A stretch of DNA of 64,000 bases from Eutypella sp. D-1 (GCA_023313575.1 JAJTTP010000013.1:124001-188000); one strand, 5' to 3'; positions 49,278-61,133 are shown, counted from the first letter of the stretch. The notes: generated by a model from the letters alone, not told the origin. Translations and numbers: made by a program.

Positions 49278-51195
49278 TCAGGTTGAAACACCAGGGTGCA
49301 GAGACCGCGATCTCTTTTTGAGAAGAACACGTAGGTCTCGGTTATAGGCCACACCGCCTGCAACTACATATCTCCCAGCATTCAGGAGATCGAATTCGAA
49401 GTTACGGACAATCTATCAAATCATTAGCCCCTTCCTGCCCACCAGGCACTAGCCAGTCAATTCGAGAGAGTGTCGTGATTGCGACATTATAGAGTGATGG
49501 CTTAAACCTACCTCTGGCAGCAGCTTCGAGAGTTCCAATAGGGCTATGTCCTTGCCTATGCACACGCGCGGTCCCATACCGAAGACGAACATAGAACTAT
49601 CCATCTCATTGGCCTGTGGCGACTCGAGCCAACGTTCTGGGCGATAGGCCTCCGGGTCGTGTCCATACAGCGCCGGGTCCCTTTGCATTATGTAGGCGTT
49701 GGAGGTTATTTCCACTCCAGCTGGGATGTGTTCCTTTCCAATGCGCTTCCCCCCTTTTGGCACTACCCTACCAAACAGATTCGGCGCCGGGGGATTCAGT
49801 CGCAACGACTCCTTAATACACGCTCCGAAATATGGAAGACTAACGCGGCATTCTTCGTAAGTTATCGGCTTACTAAGCTTTCCGGCCGCATCGGCCGCAT
49901 CTATCTCGGCTCGTGCTTTCTGCAACACGTCAGGGTTGGTCAGTAGGTATCTAATGGTACATCCAAGTGCCGTCCCGGTGGTGTCAGCGCCGGCCTGGAT
50001 GAGAATGGTGGCATGCGCTCGCTTCTCGATGTCGTTCAAGGGTGATCCGTCGTCAAATCGGGCTTCTAGGGAACTTGAACCTGGTCAGCTGATCCAACGA
50101 GAACCACCCGGCTTCATCGGTAGGTCCATAAAGAGTCATACTTACTGTTGAAGAAAGTCGGGTTGCTCCATCTGGAAATCCCCACCAGCCGCTTCGATGG
50201 CCTTCTCGCGCCGCCTCACCTGTTGGTCTGCATGCGAGATGAGGTAACCCATTCCAAACTTGTCACCAACCTTCGGCAGGAAATATGGGGCAAGGAAATC
50301 ATTTGCCAAGATATTTTGACGGTACCAACGCCATCGGCCCGCCAAGCCAAAGTGGTTGAGCCCCTGACGCCACGACTTCAAGTAGTTGCGCTCATCACGG
50401 CTATTCTCCACGAAACCCCACTTGTCCGTGAAAGCGAGCATCGTGAGCGTGTCGGCGGCGAACTCACTAATGGCACACGTAAATATAACCGCCATGGTAT
50501 AAGTGACCTGGCTCTCGACTTACGCGACTTTGTCACTAATGGTCACTTCCTGTCGTGCTTCGGCGAACTCGGTCATTTTCCTGGTGAAGAGATTGACGAG
50601 CTCGTCTATTCCAGGCTCCCAGTTTTTCTTAAGGGAGCCTATCGTCCACTAAAATATTTCTGAGCAAACATTTTACCGCCACTTTATCATTCTACACTTA
50701 CCTGAGATCCCCCCAGCGCTTTTCTGAGCCGCTTGTGCTTGGCCCCGTCTCGCGTAGAGAACAAATTCGGCGGCCCCAACGCGCCCGTGCCGTACAGTTC
50801 ACCCTTAAGATTCAAGGCAGGGTCCCAGTAGATGTCCTTCGCATCAGCAGCCTTAGGAAACAGGAGCATGTTGGGCGCGATGCGGATGGGTCGGTCAGCT
50901 ATTAGATAAGTCAACAAAGCCTGAGCTACCATGGCAGCCTGTGGCTCAGATGGGTGGTGTGCGTACTTCCATATTTCTCTACCAGACTCGTGAGCCATTG
51001 TGGCTCAAGATACTTGATAGAGATGAGGCCCGACGCAAGCGATGTTGTACCAGCATACCAAGGCCCAGGGAAGCCAGCCAGGGGATGGAAATAGAGGTTG
51101 TATACGGTGCGTACGATCACAGCACCAAGGCATCCCACGACGAGGACAACGATGGGGTTGACGGGCGAACTATTGAAGAGTGAAGAAAACATCAT
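49278..51195 (-). CDS. Cytochrome P450 monooxygenase
   Basis: Six exons (51195-50967, 50898-50702, 50648-50524, 50466-50146, 50073-49512, 49412-49278) join in phase to 522 residues. An N-terminal membrane anchor covers about residues 12-32, followed by FHPLAGFPGPWYA. The I-helix oxygen-activation motif is AGADTTG (318-324), the K-helix ExxR is E378-R381 (KESLR), and the haem loop is FGMGPRVCIG with Cys462 as iron ligand. RPIRIAPNM and WTIGSLKKNWEPGIDE place it near the pisatin-demethylase and benzoate-hydroxylase-like fungal P450s. It needs NADPH-P450 reductase and acts in the endoplasmic reticulum; the substrate cannot be told. The acceptor at 50074 (TTCAAG) was preferred to the nearby CCCTAG because only it keeps the frame. 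No other biosynthetic gene is adjacent. Confidence 0.93.
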
Positions 51196-52119
51196 AGCGC
51201 CTATCTCACGGTCGAAGAACGGATTTGAGGGGTTCGTGGTAGGGCGGTAAGTGAGAAAGAAAGGAGTCAGTTAGTAGGTATGGGGACACCACTATACATA
51301 AAGTCCCAGCATCATTGTGTTGTCCGAGACATTTTATTTATACTCGCCCATACTGCTCATGGCTCTATATGAACTAGACAACGTGCATGATCTAGCGAGG
51401 ACAATGATGCAAGCTCTGAGTTCATCGACAGAACCGGCAGCCGCCAGCGTCGTCCTGATTGGGTTTGCATGCATTGCCCAGACCCAATACACATTCGGGG
51501 GTAACATGTGGCTTGCATCTGCCATACCATGGGACGTACACGCGCTAGGAAAAAGCGAAATTCGCCTTCCCTGTCTGGACGAATTGACCTTCGGCATGGC
51601 TATCTGAGGGGAGACGGGTCACATTGGGTCAAAGGTGAGACATGCTATGCGGTTAAACAGAACAAGTCAGCACTGCGTTCATCATACGTCCAGTCGGATT
51701 CCTTTATAGTATGCATATACCCGGGAGACTCATCACAAACGCACCCGGCCTGGATCCGAGTGCGTAAATCATTAGTGGTTGATCCCTAGGCATCTCCTCC
51801 ATCGGTTCGCCTCCTTATTACATCATATTCACAGTAGTTGGTGGTTTGCAAGAGAGGAGAGCTAGACTTCCTTCATCTATAGACGTGTAGTCTGTCAATG
51901 GAAAATCCAATATAGCTTTACACAGGCCAGCATACAGAGGGAAGGAAATAGTTGGCGATGTAGCGTAGCTAGGGCTTCTTGATGCGACCTGAGAAGTGAA
52001 TTTGGCAAACCTCAGAACCACTGGTGCAAATGCCGAAGGCGAATGAGCGCATATACATCTGAAGATCAAAGTTAAAGTCGTATCCCGATAGCTCATACTG
52101 CGACCGCATAGTCCATTTG
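51196..52119. other. Intergenic, no gene seen
   Basis: The gap lies between two minus-strand genes. Frames at 51359-51607 and on the reverse strand over the same bases are open for 80-90 codons, but neither shows coding bias or a known product. Confidence 0.5.
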
Positions 52120-53647
52120 TTACACAATGATGCTCGTCGTCGGCCTGGAGTGACAGCCGACAATACCCTCCCAGGTCCTGCCGACCATGACGCGGAACAT
52201 CAGCGTGTCCTCCCGGACCTCGCCGTGCACCCACGTAGGGTTCCCCTCCTCGTCCTGGCAGTGGTCGTGGATCTCCATGGCGTAGGGTGCGAAGAGCTTG
52301 CAGGGGTAGTGGAGGCCGCGGGTATTGTCCTATGTATTTAGGTGGTTAATGGTCAATGTAATGTAATGTAGTGGTATGTTAGCATAATGCATGTCTGGGA
52401 TTTCGCAGAAGCAACGAAGCAAGCAAGCAAGCAAAAGCAAGCATGCTTGTGTTCAGGTACTGATTGGCCTGCCTTGCTTGTAAGGGTGGCCGTAAATGAG
52501 GGGTATTGTGTATTGAGGGGAAAGGGGAAAGAGGGATACATAGATAGATAATGCGAAGCTCTCACTGCGAAGATATTAGCAAAAAACAAAGCTTCTCTGT
52601 AGATCCCTCTCATTCAACGGCAAGAAATACACGTCCCCGTGTTGTCAGTAGCGACCGTGCGATTTTCGCTGGTGGTGGTTGGGGCAAGGGGGGGAAAGGG
52701 TGCGTACCATTGCAAAACCAGATGCCGCTGGAGGCCTGATCATCGCAGATCATAGGCCCGCACGTCTTGACGTCCGGGTTGCCGCATTTGACGCGCCAGT
52801 TCAGGCCGCTGAGGTACTTGGCCTGGTCTTCGAGCCAGGGCGCCGCGACGGGGCCCATGCCGCCTACGCCGCAGACGCGGGATCGGTTCTGGAATGCTCG
52901 GGGTTAGTGGATTGAAGCCACTATATATATATATACATATATGTGTGTGTGTATGTATCCGATAGGGGCCTAGAAGGCCTCAGGTACGCCGAGACGTAAA
53001 TTTTGCCAATCAAACAACATCAATACTGCTTTTGGCGCAGGAAGGTCCACTAACATTTGTATTGAGGCCTTCTAGGTCTCTATCGGATAGGGAGTACGGC
53101 ACGTGAAAGTGTGACGATGGATTACTTACATCGGTGGGGGGATAAGGGTCATCGTCGCCTTGGCTTCCCGTGTGCTCGGGGTAGACTTGATCGTCGAAAA
53201 GCCGGTCGATGGGGAACCCCAAGTGTTCGAGTTGGCTAAGCACGCTCTGAAGAACGATGTTTCTTATATTTTAGTTTGCTACTTTGTGCATCATCTTCGT
53301 TGGAATTAGAGTATTGGCAAGTCTTTCTCACCTCAATAGTGCCCATGAGACGCAAGCCGGTGAACTTTGTGGTGGTGGTCGGGTTGTCACTGCTGCCCCC
53401 TAGGAGATCCTCGAACCCGCTCCATACGATCTCTGATCTCGAATAGCCAGGAGGGATGCCTGTTGCTAGGGGGATACCGACAGGGGTAGGTGGCTACGCC
53501 AGATGTTAGCACAATGTCTTTAAGGAGGGGGGGTGGGTTATAAAGAGGTGGAAGACTTCTTACTATATCGGCTGCGAGAACGAAAGTCGATAGTACGCTG
53601 GAGATGATGTGGATAAGGATAGTCATTTTCTCTGTTAAGGCGATCAT
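52120..53647 (-). CDS. Secreted cysteine-containing protein, frame broken at one junction
   Basis: I do not recognise this gene. Five blocks look coding: 53647-53564 (signal peptide ending STFVLAADI), 53493-53332 (includes EIVWSGFEDLLGGSS), 53246-53130, 52888-52708 (Cys-rich: RVCGVGG, KCGNPDVKTCGPMICDD) and 52329-52120 (YPCKLFAPYAMEIHDHC to a stop). The first three junctions are GT-AG and phase 0. The fourth is not: the donor GTACGC leaves phase 1, while the only nearby acceptor starts the next block in phase 0, so the protein would shift frame by one base. Possible causes are a sequence error, an overlooked tiny exon or a young pseudogene. About 250 residues would result if joined, with at least eight cysteines. 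An inner ATG at 53626 would also give a signal peptide. Confidence 0.62.
52956..53089. repeat. Inverted-repeat element inside an intron
   Basis: TATCCGATAGGGGCCTAGAA and following bases (52956-52982) match the reverse complement of 53063-53089 at 25 of 27 positions, around an 80-base spacer. The whole 134-base unit lies in the intron between the third and fourth blocks of the secreted-protein gene, making that intron (241 bases) the longest of the gene. A TA/TG microsatellite (52922-52954) abuts the left arm. Size and structure resemble a MITE, but no target duplication is clear. Confidence 0.75.
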
Positions 53648-54958
53648 AGTGATTCTGAAGGCATTGACTGGTCCTTTGACGAGTAGGCTAGGAGATGCTC
53701 ATGAACCAAGGGGACTACCCTAGGGACCCAGTTAGTTCCTCCCATCAGGAGGGAATATATAGGTAGGTACGTCAAACCCACGGGTGCTTTGGGATTATAC
53801 CTAGCTACAATTCACCTCCGACACGTGCACCAAACATATTGCACATGTTCATGGCTATTACATCTCTCATTCGAACCACGGTGTAGCTTTCATGTTTGAA
53901 TTCTGGGAACCATCTAGGATCTGTGGTACTATTGAGATCAACAGTCTCAGGATCTCGGATTTCCTACATGACCGTGATAAGGTAGTGTTGGGAATGTTAA
54001 CCTGTGAGATGGATAGGTATGCGATCTAGGGGGACCTTCGGTACACTGGAGTCTATCTTGATATAACAGGAATGCCTCCCTTGAACCAGACTCGTGCTTG
54101 TCCTCTTTCCTCAGGGTGCTCTCTACACTCAAGTATCTACTTAGGCGTAGCCCCGTTCACCAGCATGTGATTATGCCACACATGTACGGTACTGCAGCGA
54201 ACTTATGATCTAGGGATACTTCCTCGTCCCAATCTTGCATATCCGTATGATCAGAGAGCAAACATTGGATGGGTACGTAGATAGGTACGTTGATGTAGTA
54301 TGATGGTGATTCAGTTGGGGGTAGACTCACCTTGTATGAACTTCTCATCTGGTACGGTACAAGAATTATGACACGATATCAATTTCGGGTCCGAGATTGT
54401 TTATGATGGCTTGGGGACGTACCTGATGGTCCATTCCATATGGGTTGCAGGTACCCGGCTGGCCAGGAGCCACGAGTATCATGAGTAGTGACAACAACCT
54501 CTAGAAAAATGACGGCGCTGTGAAATATAATAGGGCCAAATACACCATGCCCCATCTAAATAAAAGTGAAGGTTTTCAGGAGATACATAAAGAAATCAAG
54601 TGACTTATAGAGCAGACACTGTATGGTACCCAGTCATTACATAATAACCTACCTCATTACCCCTATTCTCTATATGTGGGTTCGATGAGGTAACATGCAG
54701 TAAAGAGATATCATTGTATCAGAGTTATTACTCATTTGGGGAGATGGTTGTAGCTGGATAGGGGGCTGCCGCTAGTGGAGGGGCAGACAAAATGGTTCGT
54801 GCTTAAGCTGAACCTCGAAAGCTTTAAACACGCTACTGGACCGCGATCTCCAGGGCTACTGTAGAAATACATCACAACTCACACACCAATTCACACTTTC
54901 GGCCTTCCGAACAACATCCGTATTCCCAATCAACGTTTCACTTCTGCACTCACTCAGG
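53648..54958. other. Divergent intergenic region
   Basis: This 1.3 kb separates the divergent secreted-protein and dynactin p25 genes. Apart from the TATA-like site near its left end I see nothing coding. Short frames at 53947-54348 have no coding character. Confidence 0.5.
53752..53760 (-). promoter_or_regulatory. Possible TATA box of the secreted-protein gene
   Basis: TATATATTC on the minus strand lies about 105 bases upstream of the ATG at 53647. Functional role is inferred from position. Confidence 0.4.
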
Positions 54959-55732
54959 ATGTCTAGGAAACCAGCCAAGGGAGAATACATCGAGACCGTA
55001 AGTAAATCAATTACATCATCACACCACCATCGCGTCATTGTCTCTAATCATCACCACCGGTAGGACACGGGCAACAAAGTGGCCCGTAAGGCCATATTGA
55101 TCGGCACCCAACACATCATGCTCGGAGGGAAGACGGTTATTCAGGCAGAGGCTATGATCCGAGGCGACCTGTATCGAACCGCGCAGTCGTCGTCCTCGGG
55201 GGGTTCCGGTGCCAGCGCCCCTGGAAGCAACACCGCCGTAGCCATCGGTCGTTACTGTTTTCTCAGCAGGGGATGCTGTCTGCGACCCCCAGGGCGCATA
55301 TACAAAGGGTCAGTAGTGTAGTCAGTAAGCGGATGGGGTGGTTGGCTAGTTTTGGTTTACGACGCGGTTGCTAATACATAACATTGCTATGCTCTTACTT
55401 TATTTCCATACAGATCCTTCACCTACCTTCCCCTCCGACTAGGTGATCAGGTCTTCGTGGGCGAAGCATCCGTCGTCCAGGCCGCCACTATCGGGAGCCA
55501 CGTGCATATCGGTGCGAACGTCGTCATCGGCGAGTTTGCCATCATCAAGGATTACGTCCGCATACTCGACGGCACCGTCGTTCCCCCCAATATGGTCATA
55601 CCCAGCTTCAGCATCGTCGCGGGCCAACCTGCCAGGGTCGTTGGCGAGGTACCCGAGGGTGGTCACGAAGCCTTCCAGCTGAAGGACCTCTACAAGACCG
55701 TCGGGAACAACCCCCAACCGCTGCCGATCTGA
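54959..55732 (+). CDS. Dynactin subunit p25 (dynactin 5), RO-12-type
   Basis: Exons 54959-54997, 55064-55308 and 55414-55732 give 200 residues. The protein is a left-handed beta-helix built of hexapeptide repeats, seen in the runs around MIRGDL, AIGRYCFL, VFVGEASVV, AATIGSHVHIGANVVIGEF and GTVVPPNMVIPSFSIVAGQPARVVGEVPE. With p27, Arp11 and p62 it caps the pointed end of dynactin and helps load dynein onto early endosomes; in Neurospora and Aspergillus the homologue is needed for endosome transport. A Ser/Gly-rich insertion (QSSSSGGSGASAPGS) interrupts one coil and is probably a loop. The first exon is only 13 codons. The second donor is GTCAGT, weak but required by phase (GG|A across the junction). 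Confidence 0.92.
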
Positions 55733-55847
55733 ACCCGTGTCGTCCTTTTCGCTTCCAGAAATACCATATCAACCAGCGTAGGCTTGTGACATGCTTGCGG
55801 ACGTAGGCAGTGGAAATTCCCGTTGATACCCCAAAAACATACGCACC

Positions 55848-55869
55848 ATATGATTTTGCGAAATCATAT
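55848..55869. repeat. Perfect 9-bp hairpin downstream of dynactin p25
   Basis: ATATGATTT and AAATCATAT flank the tetraloop TGCG, 116 bases after the p25 stop codon, and so probably within or at the end of the 3' UTR. A second foldback, CACTGTTTCG/CGAAACAGTG, follows within about 130 bases (near 55937 and 55980). Confidence 0.7.
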
Positions 55870-56310
55870 TATACCACCGAAGTGTGTTGTTGGACGAGCG
55901 ACCACAAGGCCAAGAGGATGGACAAGACTTTTCGCCACTGTTTCGGTGCGACTTTTCGTCTGCGGGCTGCGCGACAACGAGCGAAACAGTGCCTGAAACT
56001 CCGGCCTATGACAACGACACCTCGACAAATCAATCTCGTCCCCCTTGCGATATAGTACAGTTTGATCTATGTTCACATGTGATCAGAAACTGGCACTTCG
56101 AACTATGGCGATTGGGGGCAGTTGCAGACATTTATACGTGAGATGAAGATACACACTAGCTGCTTCGCGCGCGTCCAATGCAGCACGTGCTTAAGTCGTA
56201 ATTCATCACGGGGCTGCGAGAATGGTTGAACTGGCCTTCGTTCAGAGTTCACCGTGCGCTGAACAAATGCTTGGGGCTCATCATACTATTCCCAGGATAG
56301 AAGCCCCCAT

Positions 56311-56388
56311 CCCCCCCCCCCCCAAACCAAACCACATCTGCCAACTCGTCCCCTGGGTGAAATTCGATAGGGGGGGGGGGGGGGGGGG
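56311..56388. repeat. C13 and G19 tracts facing each other
   Basis: Thirteen C (56311-56323) and nineteen G (56370-56388) are separated by 46 bases, so single-stranded DNA or RNA could form a stem of 13 G-C pairs. Confidence 0.85.
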
Positions 56389-59084
56389 CATAGGACTTGA
56401 CGTCCTTACATCGATAGGATTTGGGAGAAGTTGAGTACAGAGATGGGAAATCATGCATGCGTTCATGTAGAGGGGGCTCTGCGCGGGTATAGACGTGACA
56501 AGGGATAGGATATCAAGTAGAGAACGAAAGGATCAGGGAGAATATCGACTAGGAGACCAAAATCTGACGAGAAACAGGGCAACTCCACGTTGTTCTTGTT
56601 CCCGTTTCCGCGTAGTTCTGTAGCGCTGAAGGCTACATTACATAGCAGTTCTATTGCTCAGATAACCACCTAGGCTCCAAACCTCGAGTGCAAACTCGAT
56701 GACAATCATTCAATCCAGGTCTAAGGCACCCTTTCTCCGGCTCTTATTACGATGCGAAGGGGTCCATCGAGCAGCGTTACGTATCGGCTTCGTTTTTTAA
56801 ACAGCGAGAATGACGTGAACACCCCCATCTCCATTAAGACAAAATCGATACTTCGATGCGCCAGGAGCAGACTCTTGATTCCGAGAAGGGGAAACGGCTG
56901 CCGCTCCAAGACAAGAGAGAGAGAGACCGGCAACTTGCTACGCTGCGAGTTTGCACGGCGATGAGATCCGTCAACAGGTTTCAGACGTCCCGATTCACGA
57001 TCACAGCCACCTCACCTCAACTTGTCTTCTACATATCTATAGCTTCGTACTTACATACCACCCCGCAAGAACACCCAGTGCACCTCGGGCATGCATTCCA
57101 AACGCCTTCTTGTAGAAATGAGGGTGGGACTTTGCTACCTGCCTACCGCCCAGCGAGTATGTCCGCTTATCACACACACACACAAGAATATCTAATGGGT
57201 AATTCCGGGCGTTCGTGGTGGTCTAGATGTGCGGCGGCCGTACGGATACGGAACATAACGCAAGATCGGTCGCTAGCCGAGGAGATTGGAGGATGGGGGG
57301 TTTCGGGCGAGCGACAAACCCTAATGCGGTTGGCTTTGCGAAAAGGTCTAGGTAATCCCGAGGATTGCTATTGGTCGCCGATTAGATATATGCCATCCTT
57401 CCTTTCATCCCATCCCACTACCGAGGGCTTACCTTACCGACCTACATACATACTTGACCTCTAGGTAGCATCGTCAGTTAATAACCTTCTCTCTCTTATC
57501 TATCTATCAGAGCCCGCTTGTCGCAATGTGAGCCTTCAATCCTATGATCCTTAAGATCGTGCCTCTCTTTTTCTTCTTCTTTCATTTTAAGCTCTTCCTG
57601 TAATCCTGTCCTTTTCCCCCTTGCGCTCGGCAGTGGTAGTTCCCGCCCCGGCGTGCGGTGCGTCGGGGCATGAGAAGCATTGAGATTGATTGAATATCCA
57701 ACAGCAAATCGCCAAGTATCCTAATCCAATGAACTACTTCCAACGATTATAAAAATTGTCGTAAGTGATCTACAGATGAAGTTGTAGGGCTACGGCTACT
57801 TAATTACCCTACACCGCATTGAAAAAAAAAAAGCCAGGCCAATGACAAAGAAACTTTTACTTTTTCTCTTTTGTATCCCCCCCCATTTAACCCCAGTATG
57901 ATGCACCCCCAGTCAAATTCTGGCGCTATGGCGAACTGACGCACGTTTTTTTGTTGGGGTGGCGGGGATGGGTTAGGTAGGGGTATGTACGTACATAGGT
58001 AGTTAGGCGCGACGGGAGTGCACGAACCGTGATTGCTGGCTTGATGTTCCTGCATTGCATTGATTGGGGCTGGCCGTTACTTTTGATACAGTGTTGCCAT
58101 ACTGTCCTGAGAACATCGGTTCCGGCATACGTAAAACCTCATCCTTCCTTCCTCGTCGTGATCCGTCAGTCTTGTGTATATATGTGCGATACTACATTAT
58201 ACGACAAATGTAAGTGAGTCTAGAGTCCTCCGCAGGATTGCGGGATTCTTTGTGTGCTTGGGCAACGTGATCAGTGATCGTGGTGGTACTGGGCAGTCAA
58301 GCAGTATAGTAGCTGCCGGCTGTCCATCTATCCGGATAAGCCGCCCGGGGGAGTAGTCAGCGAATCGGTACTTCAAGATCTGAGTTCCCTGTAGTTACAT
58401 AAGGGAGTCGGCGTGGGGAGGGGGAGGGGGGGGGGGGGCAGGTAGGATCTACATAGGACGAATGCTGGCACACGTGAGAAAGATGAGGCTCAAGATATTG
58501 ACAAGCAAGGCTGCGTCCTGAATCAAATTAACGATGACAGATGAGTAGCAAATAGCCCCTTTTTTCTGACCTCACATTACACATTACAAGTATTGTACAC
58601 ACACAGGTTGACAAACAGACAGACAGTTGACAGGCGGCCTCCTTTGACAGGCTGCCAGGGTCCCAGGTATCCATTTAATGACGCTCGTCATATATTCCCA
58701 CCGTACGGAGAGGTGGGAAATTGCTACTGTCAACCGAAATCTCGTCAAAGATCCCAGAGCGACTGGGGTAATGCATGTCAATGTAACCCCCAATCCAGAC
58801 TAGACCGCCCTCCAGACTTCCCGCAAGTTGACAGGGGGGACACCTGGACCAACTAACTACGTAGCTTGGTTAGCTGCAAACTCACCAAAGCGTTGGGGTC
58901 GCTTGAGCCCTAGCGATCCAGACTAAAGCCCTGATAACAAGGTTCTGCTTGCTCATTAAAAATGTGAAAGTGTACACTACTGCTTGCGCCGGGATGGGAC
59001 GGGGATGCGGGATGGAATCTAACCTTGAAGACGAGAAAGAAAGAAACCTAGGAAGAAGGACAGAAGAAAAAAAAAAGAGGGTTC

Positions 59085-59090
59085 TATATA
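59085..59090 (+). promoter_or_regulatory. TATA box of the 69-residue gene
   Basis: TATATA followed by AGTG lies 255 bases upstream of the ATG at 59345. The leader that would follow is long and CT/CAA-rich (for example CAACAGCAGCAACAACA near 59287-59303), typical of strongly expressed fungal genes. Confidence 0.45.
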
Positions 59091-59344
59091 AGTGCCCGGG
59101 GGAACCCGCATTCTAGAAATCAAACGAATTTCAAATCGTCGTCATCTATCTATCTAGTCCAAGAGCTGCTGCCACGTATATAACCCTATCTACATCATAT
59201 TATAGCAAGAAAACCGCCCCCGTCATTGAAACATCTTCAGAAGCTATTTGTCTAATCAGCTCTCACGAAACTCCATTCCTGTTAAAACAACAGCAGCAAC
59301 AACATAACAACAGTTACCCTACCTACTTATACCAATCTTCCAAG

Positions 59345-59554
59345 ATGGCCGCCGCAAAGACCTTCGAACTCATCACCTACAACCCCGCCAACGCCAACGT
59401 GAAGCGGTCGCTTTCCGTTCGCGTCGTGGTCACGAACAAGAACGGCGTGCCCCAGGTGAAGGTCGTCGGTCTGAACCGCCAACACCACGTCCCCGGCAAG
59501 GGACTCTTGCACCACAGCTCGGCCACCACGCGCCGAGACATGCTGGTGTTCTAA
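59345..59554 (+). CDS. Small 69-residue protein, unknown
   Basis: A single exon encodes 69 residues and I do not recognise the family. Codons are almost all C- or G-ended (for example GTCGTGGTCACGAACAAGAA), a bias stronger than in many neighbours and normal for highly expressed fungal genes. The start context CCAAGATGG is good and it follows a long CAA-rich leader without upstream ATG close by. The protein is basic, without signal peptide or membrane segment, with a beta-rich centre (VRVVVTNKNG, VKVVGL) and a His-rich stretch (NRQHHVPGKGLLHH). It may be a conserved small cytosolic protein. The 3' flank has CTAC repeats (59569-59588). Confidence 0.7.
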   Translation: MAAAKTFELITYNPANANVKRSLSVRVVVTNKNGVPQVKVVGLNRQHHVPGKGLLHHSSATTRRDMLVF

Positions 59555-61133
59555 ACGGCCAATGCGCCTACCTACCTACCTACCTACCGACCTATTTACC
59601 CACCTATTAATAACGGCTTGCGCCGATAACGACTACGACATGAACGAACGAGATACAAACTACCAAACAAAATCTTCAATTCATATACCCCGACTTAGAA
59701 GGAAAGGAGAGGCTTGGGGTTTCGCGTAATGAAGAAGAGACCGCGGGATAAAAGAGATGAAGGGAGCATACGAAAGGGTGAAGAGGAGTTTTTGAACAGC
59801 CCATTTCGACGGAGTTATGAATAAACGAGGGCGAGTCTTAATCTATGGATATGAGATGGTGCTGTGCACTTTTGGGTTTCTTATAATATTGGAAGCCGCC
59901 TAGGATGGCAGGCAGGGTCAGTGAACAAACACCATTGGCTGGCAACAGCTTGTATGAGGGTGCGTGTGGTTTAGGCCTACCTATACCCGACCTTCTTTAC
60001 CCAATTACCAAGAAGAAGAAAAGGAACAGGAAATAGTCAAATTAAGCTCTACGTCCCATTTTTGGTTGAGCTTAGGCGAAATCTTCAGTTGAGCCAATCA
60101 ATCATTGGAAGCTCTTCAGAGAACTCCACTTGAATGCAACAATAACCTTAAAAGGGCAGCGCTACTTAATACCCTGCATATGCACACTTTAAAAAGTGAG
60201 CCCCTCGTTTAATGGTCAACCCAGGTCAACACACATTTTAGAGGGATGAATAAGCCGCCGGCGTGCATACAAGTCCCTCTTGATAGGAATTGTTAGTCTG
60301 CCTTTATGCGATTACTGTCAATACAAAGAATGCCTCATATTATGTGGGCGTCGTGCTGCATCAATTGGGGGGGGGGGGGGGGGTAGAGCTATTCGTGGTC
60401 TCATTGTCTGCCCTGTCCTGCGTAATGAGCCCGCCGAGGTCGATTGTGCCACGCGGGGGTGCCAGCCCAGAGGGCGTCAATGCTGCTCCGCTCCATTTCG
60501 GCCGCCCCAAAGTGCCCTCCAGCGGCCCGGGCCGATACTGCCCAAGGCTCACTCTGCCGCCGCGGACTCAAAGAAAGCTTGGTCACTCTCATTGGCGCCC
60601 GAGGCATCGCAGCCGGACTCGTTAAGCACAGCTGAGCGAGACTATCCCGGTGACAACAACGGGGTGCTCGCTACCCCTTACCTACATGGAGTTTTTGGAA
60701 AGTCTGTTCATCATGTGCTGCACCTGTTGGCGTAGAATGGCGAGAGTCCGGGATTCGGGTGCGATAGCTAATTTTGCAAGGCCGGTCGGTTACCTAGCCA
60801 TAACAATGGGTATATGCATATGCGTGTTATCATACTCTCTAGCAAGGAACAAAGGCGCTGTTAGCAAGCAAGCAGTGCGCTCCTCCTAGAACAGGTCTGC
60901 GTCATCCTGAACATATTTGCTGTTGGCGCGTATGTGACGGAACAGGAAAATTGGCCTATATATACGCGGCCGACTTCTTGAATACTGAGTGAAAATCGTA
61001 GTTGCAGACCGAACATCTCGCAGACTTCCGCAAGACCTCAACAAAGCTGATCTTACAAGCAGATAATCAAGTCCCAACAGTTTCTGATAGCGCCACCATC
61101 CAGAGTGGCATCGCAATAACAACAACAGTAACA
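59555..61133. other. Intergenic with G17 tract and GC-rich patch
   Basis: A G17 tract lies at 60367-60383, followed by a GC-rich patch at 60420-60640 that is open in several frames of both strands. It could be a relic of a coding exon, but I find no product. TATATATA at 60957-60964 lies 170 bases upstream of the next start codon and may be its TATA box. Confidence 0.5.
60957..60964 (+). promoter_or_regulatory. Possible TATA box of the CxH/CxxC gene
   Basis: TATATATA stands 170 bases upstream of the ATG at 61134, before a leader with CAACAACAG near 61119-61128. Confidence 0.45.

Larger units (their letters stand above)
55733..59084. other. 3.3 kb without recognisable genes
   Basis: The stretch has hairpins next to the p25 gene, a C13/G19 pair (56311-56388), a G13 tract (58426-58438) and CCTAGG-type motifs. 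Frames such as 56856-57464 are open for 200 codons but lack coding bias and homology that I can see. Nothing here is annotated as a gene. Confidence 0.5.

Noticed and set aside
51359..51607. Open frames on both strands upstream of the P450
   Set aside because: Both strands are open for more than 80 codons without bias; the position suits the P450 promoter.
56856..57464. 202-codon plus-strand open frame
   Set aside because: Composition and codon use look random, several CA repeats lie inside it, and no family is recognised.
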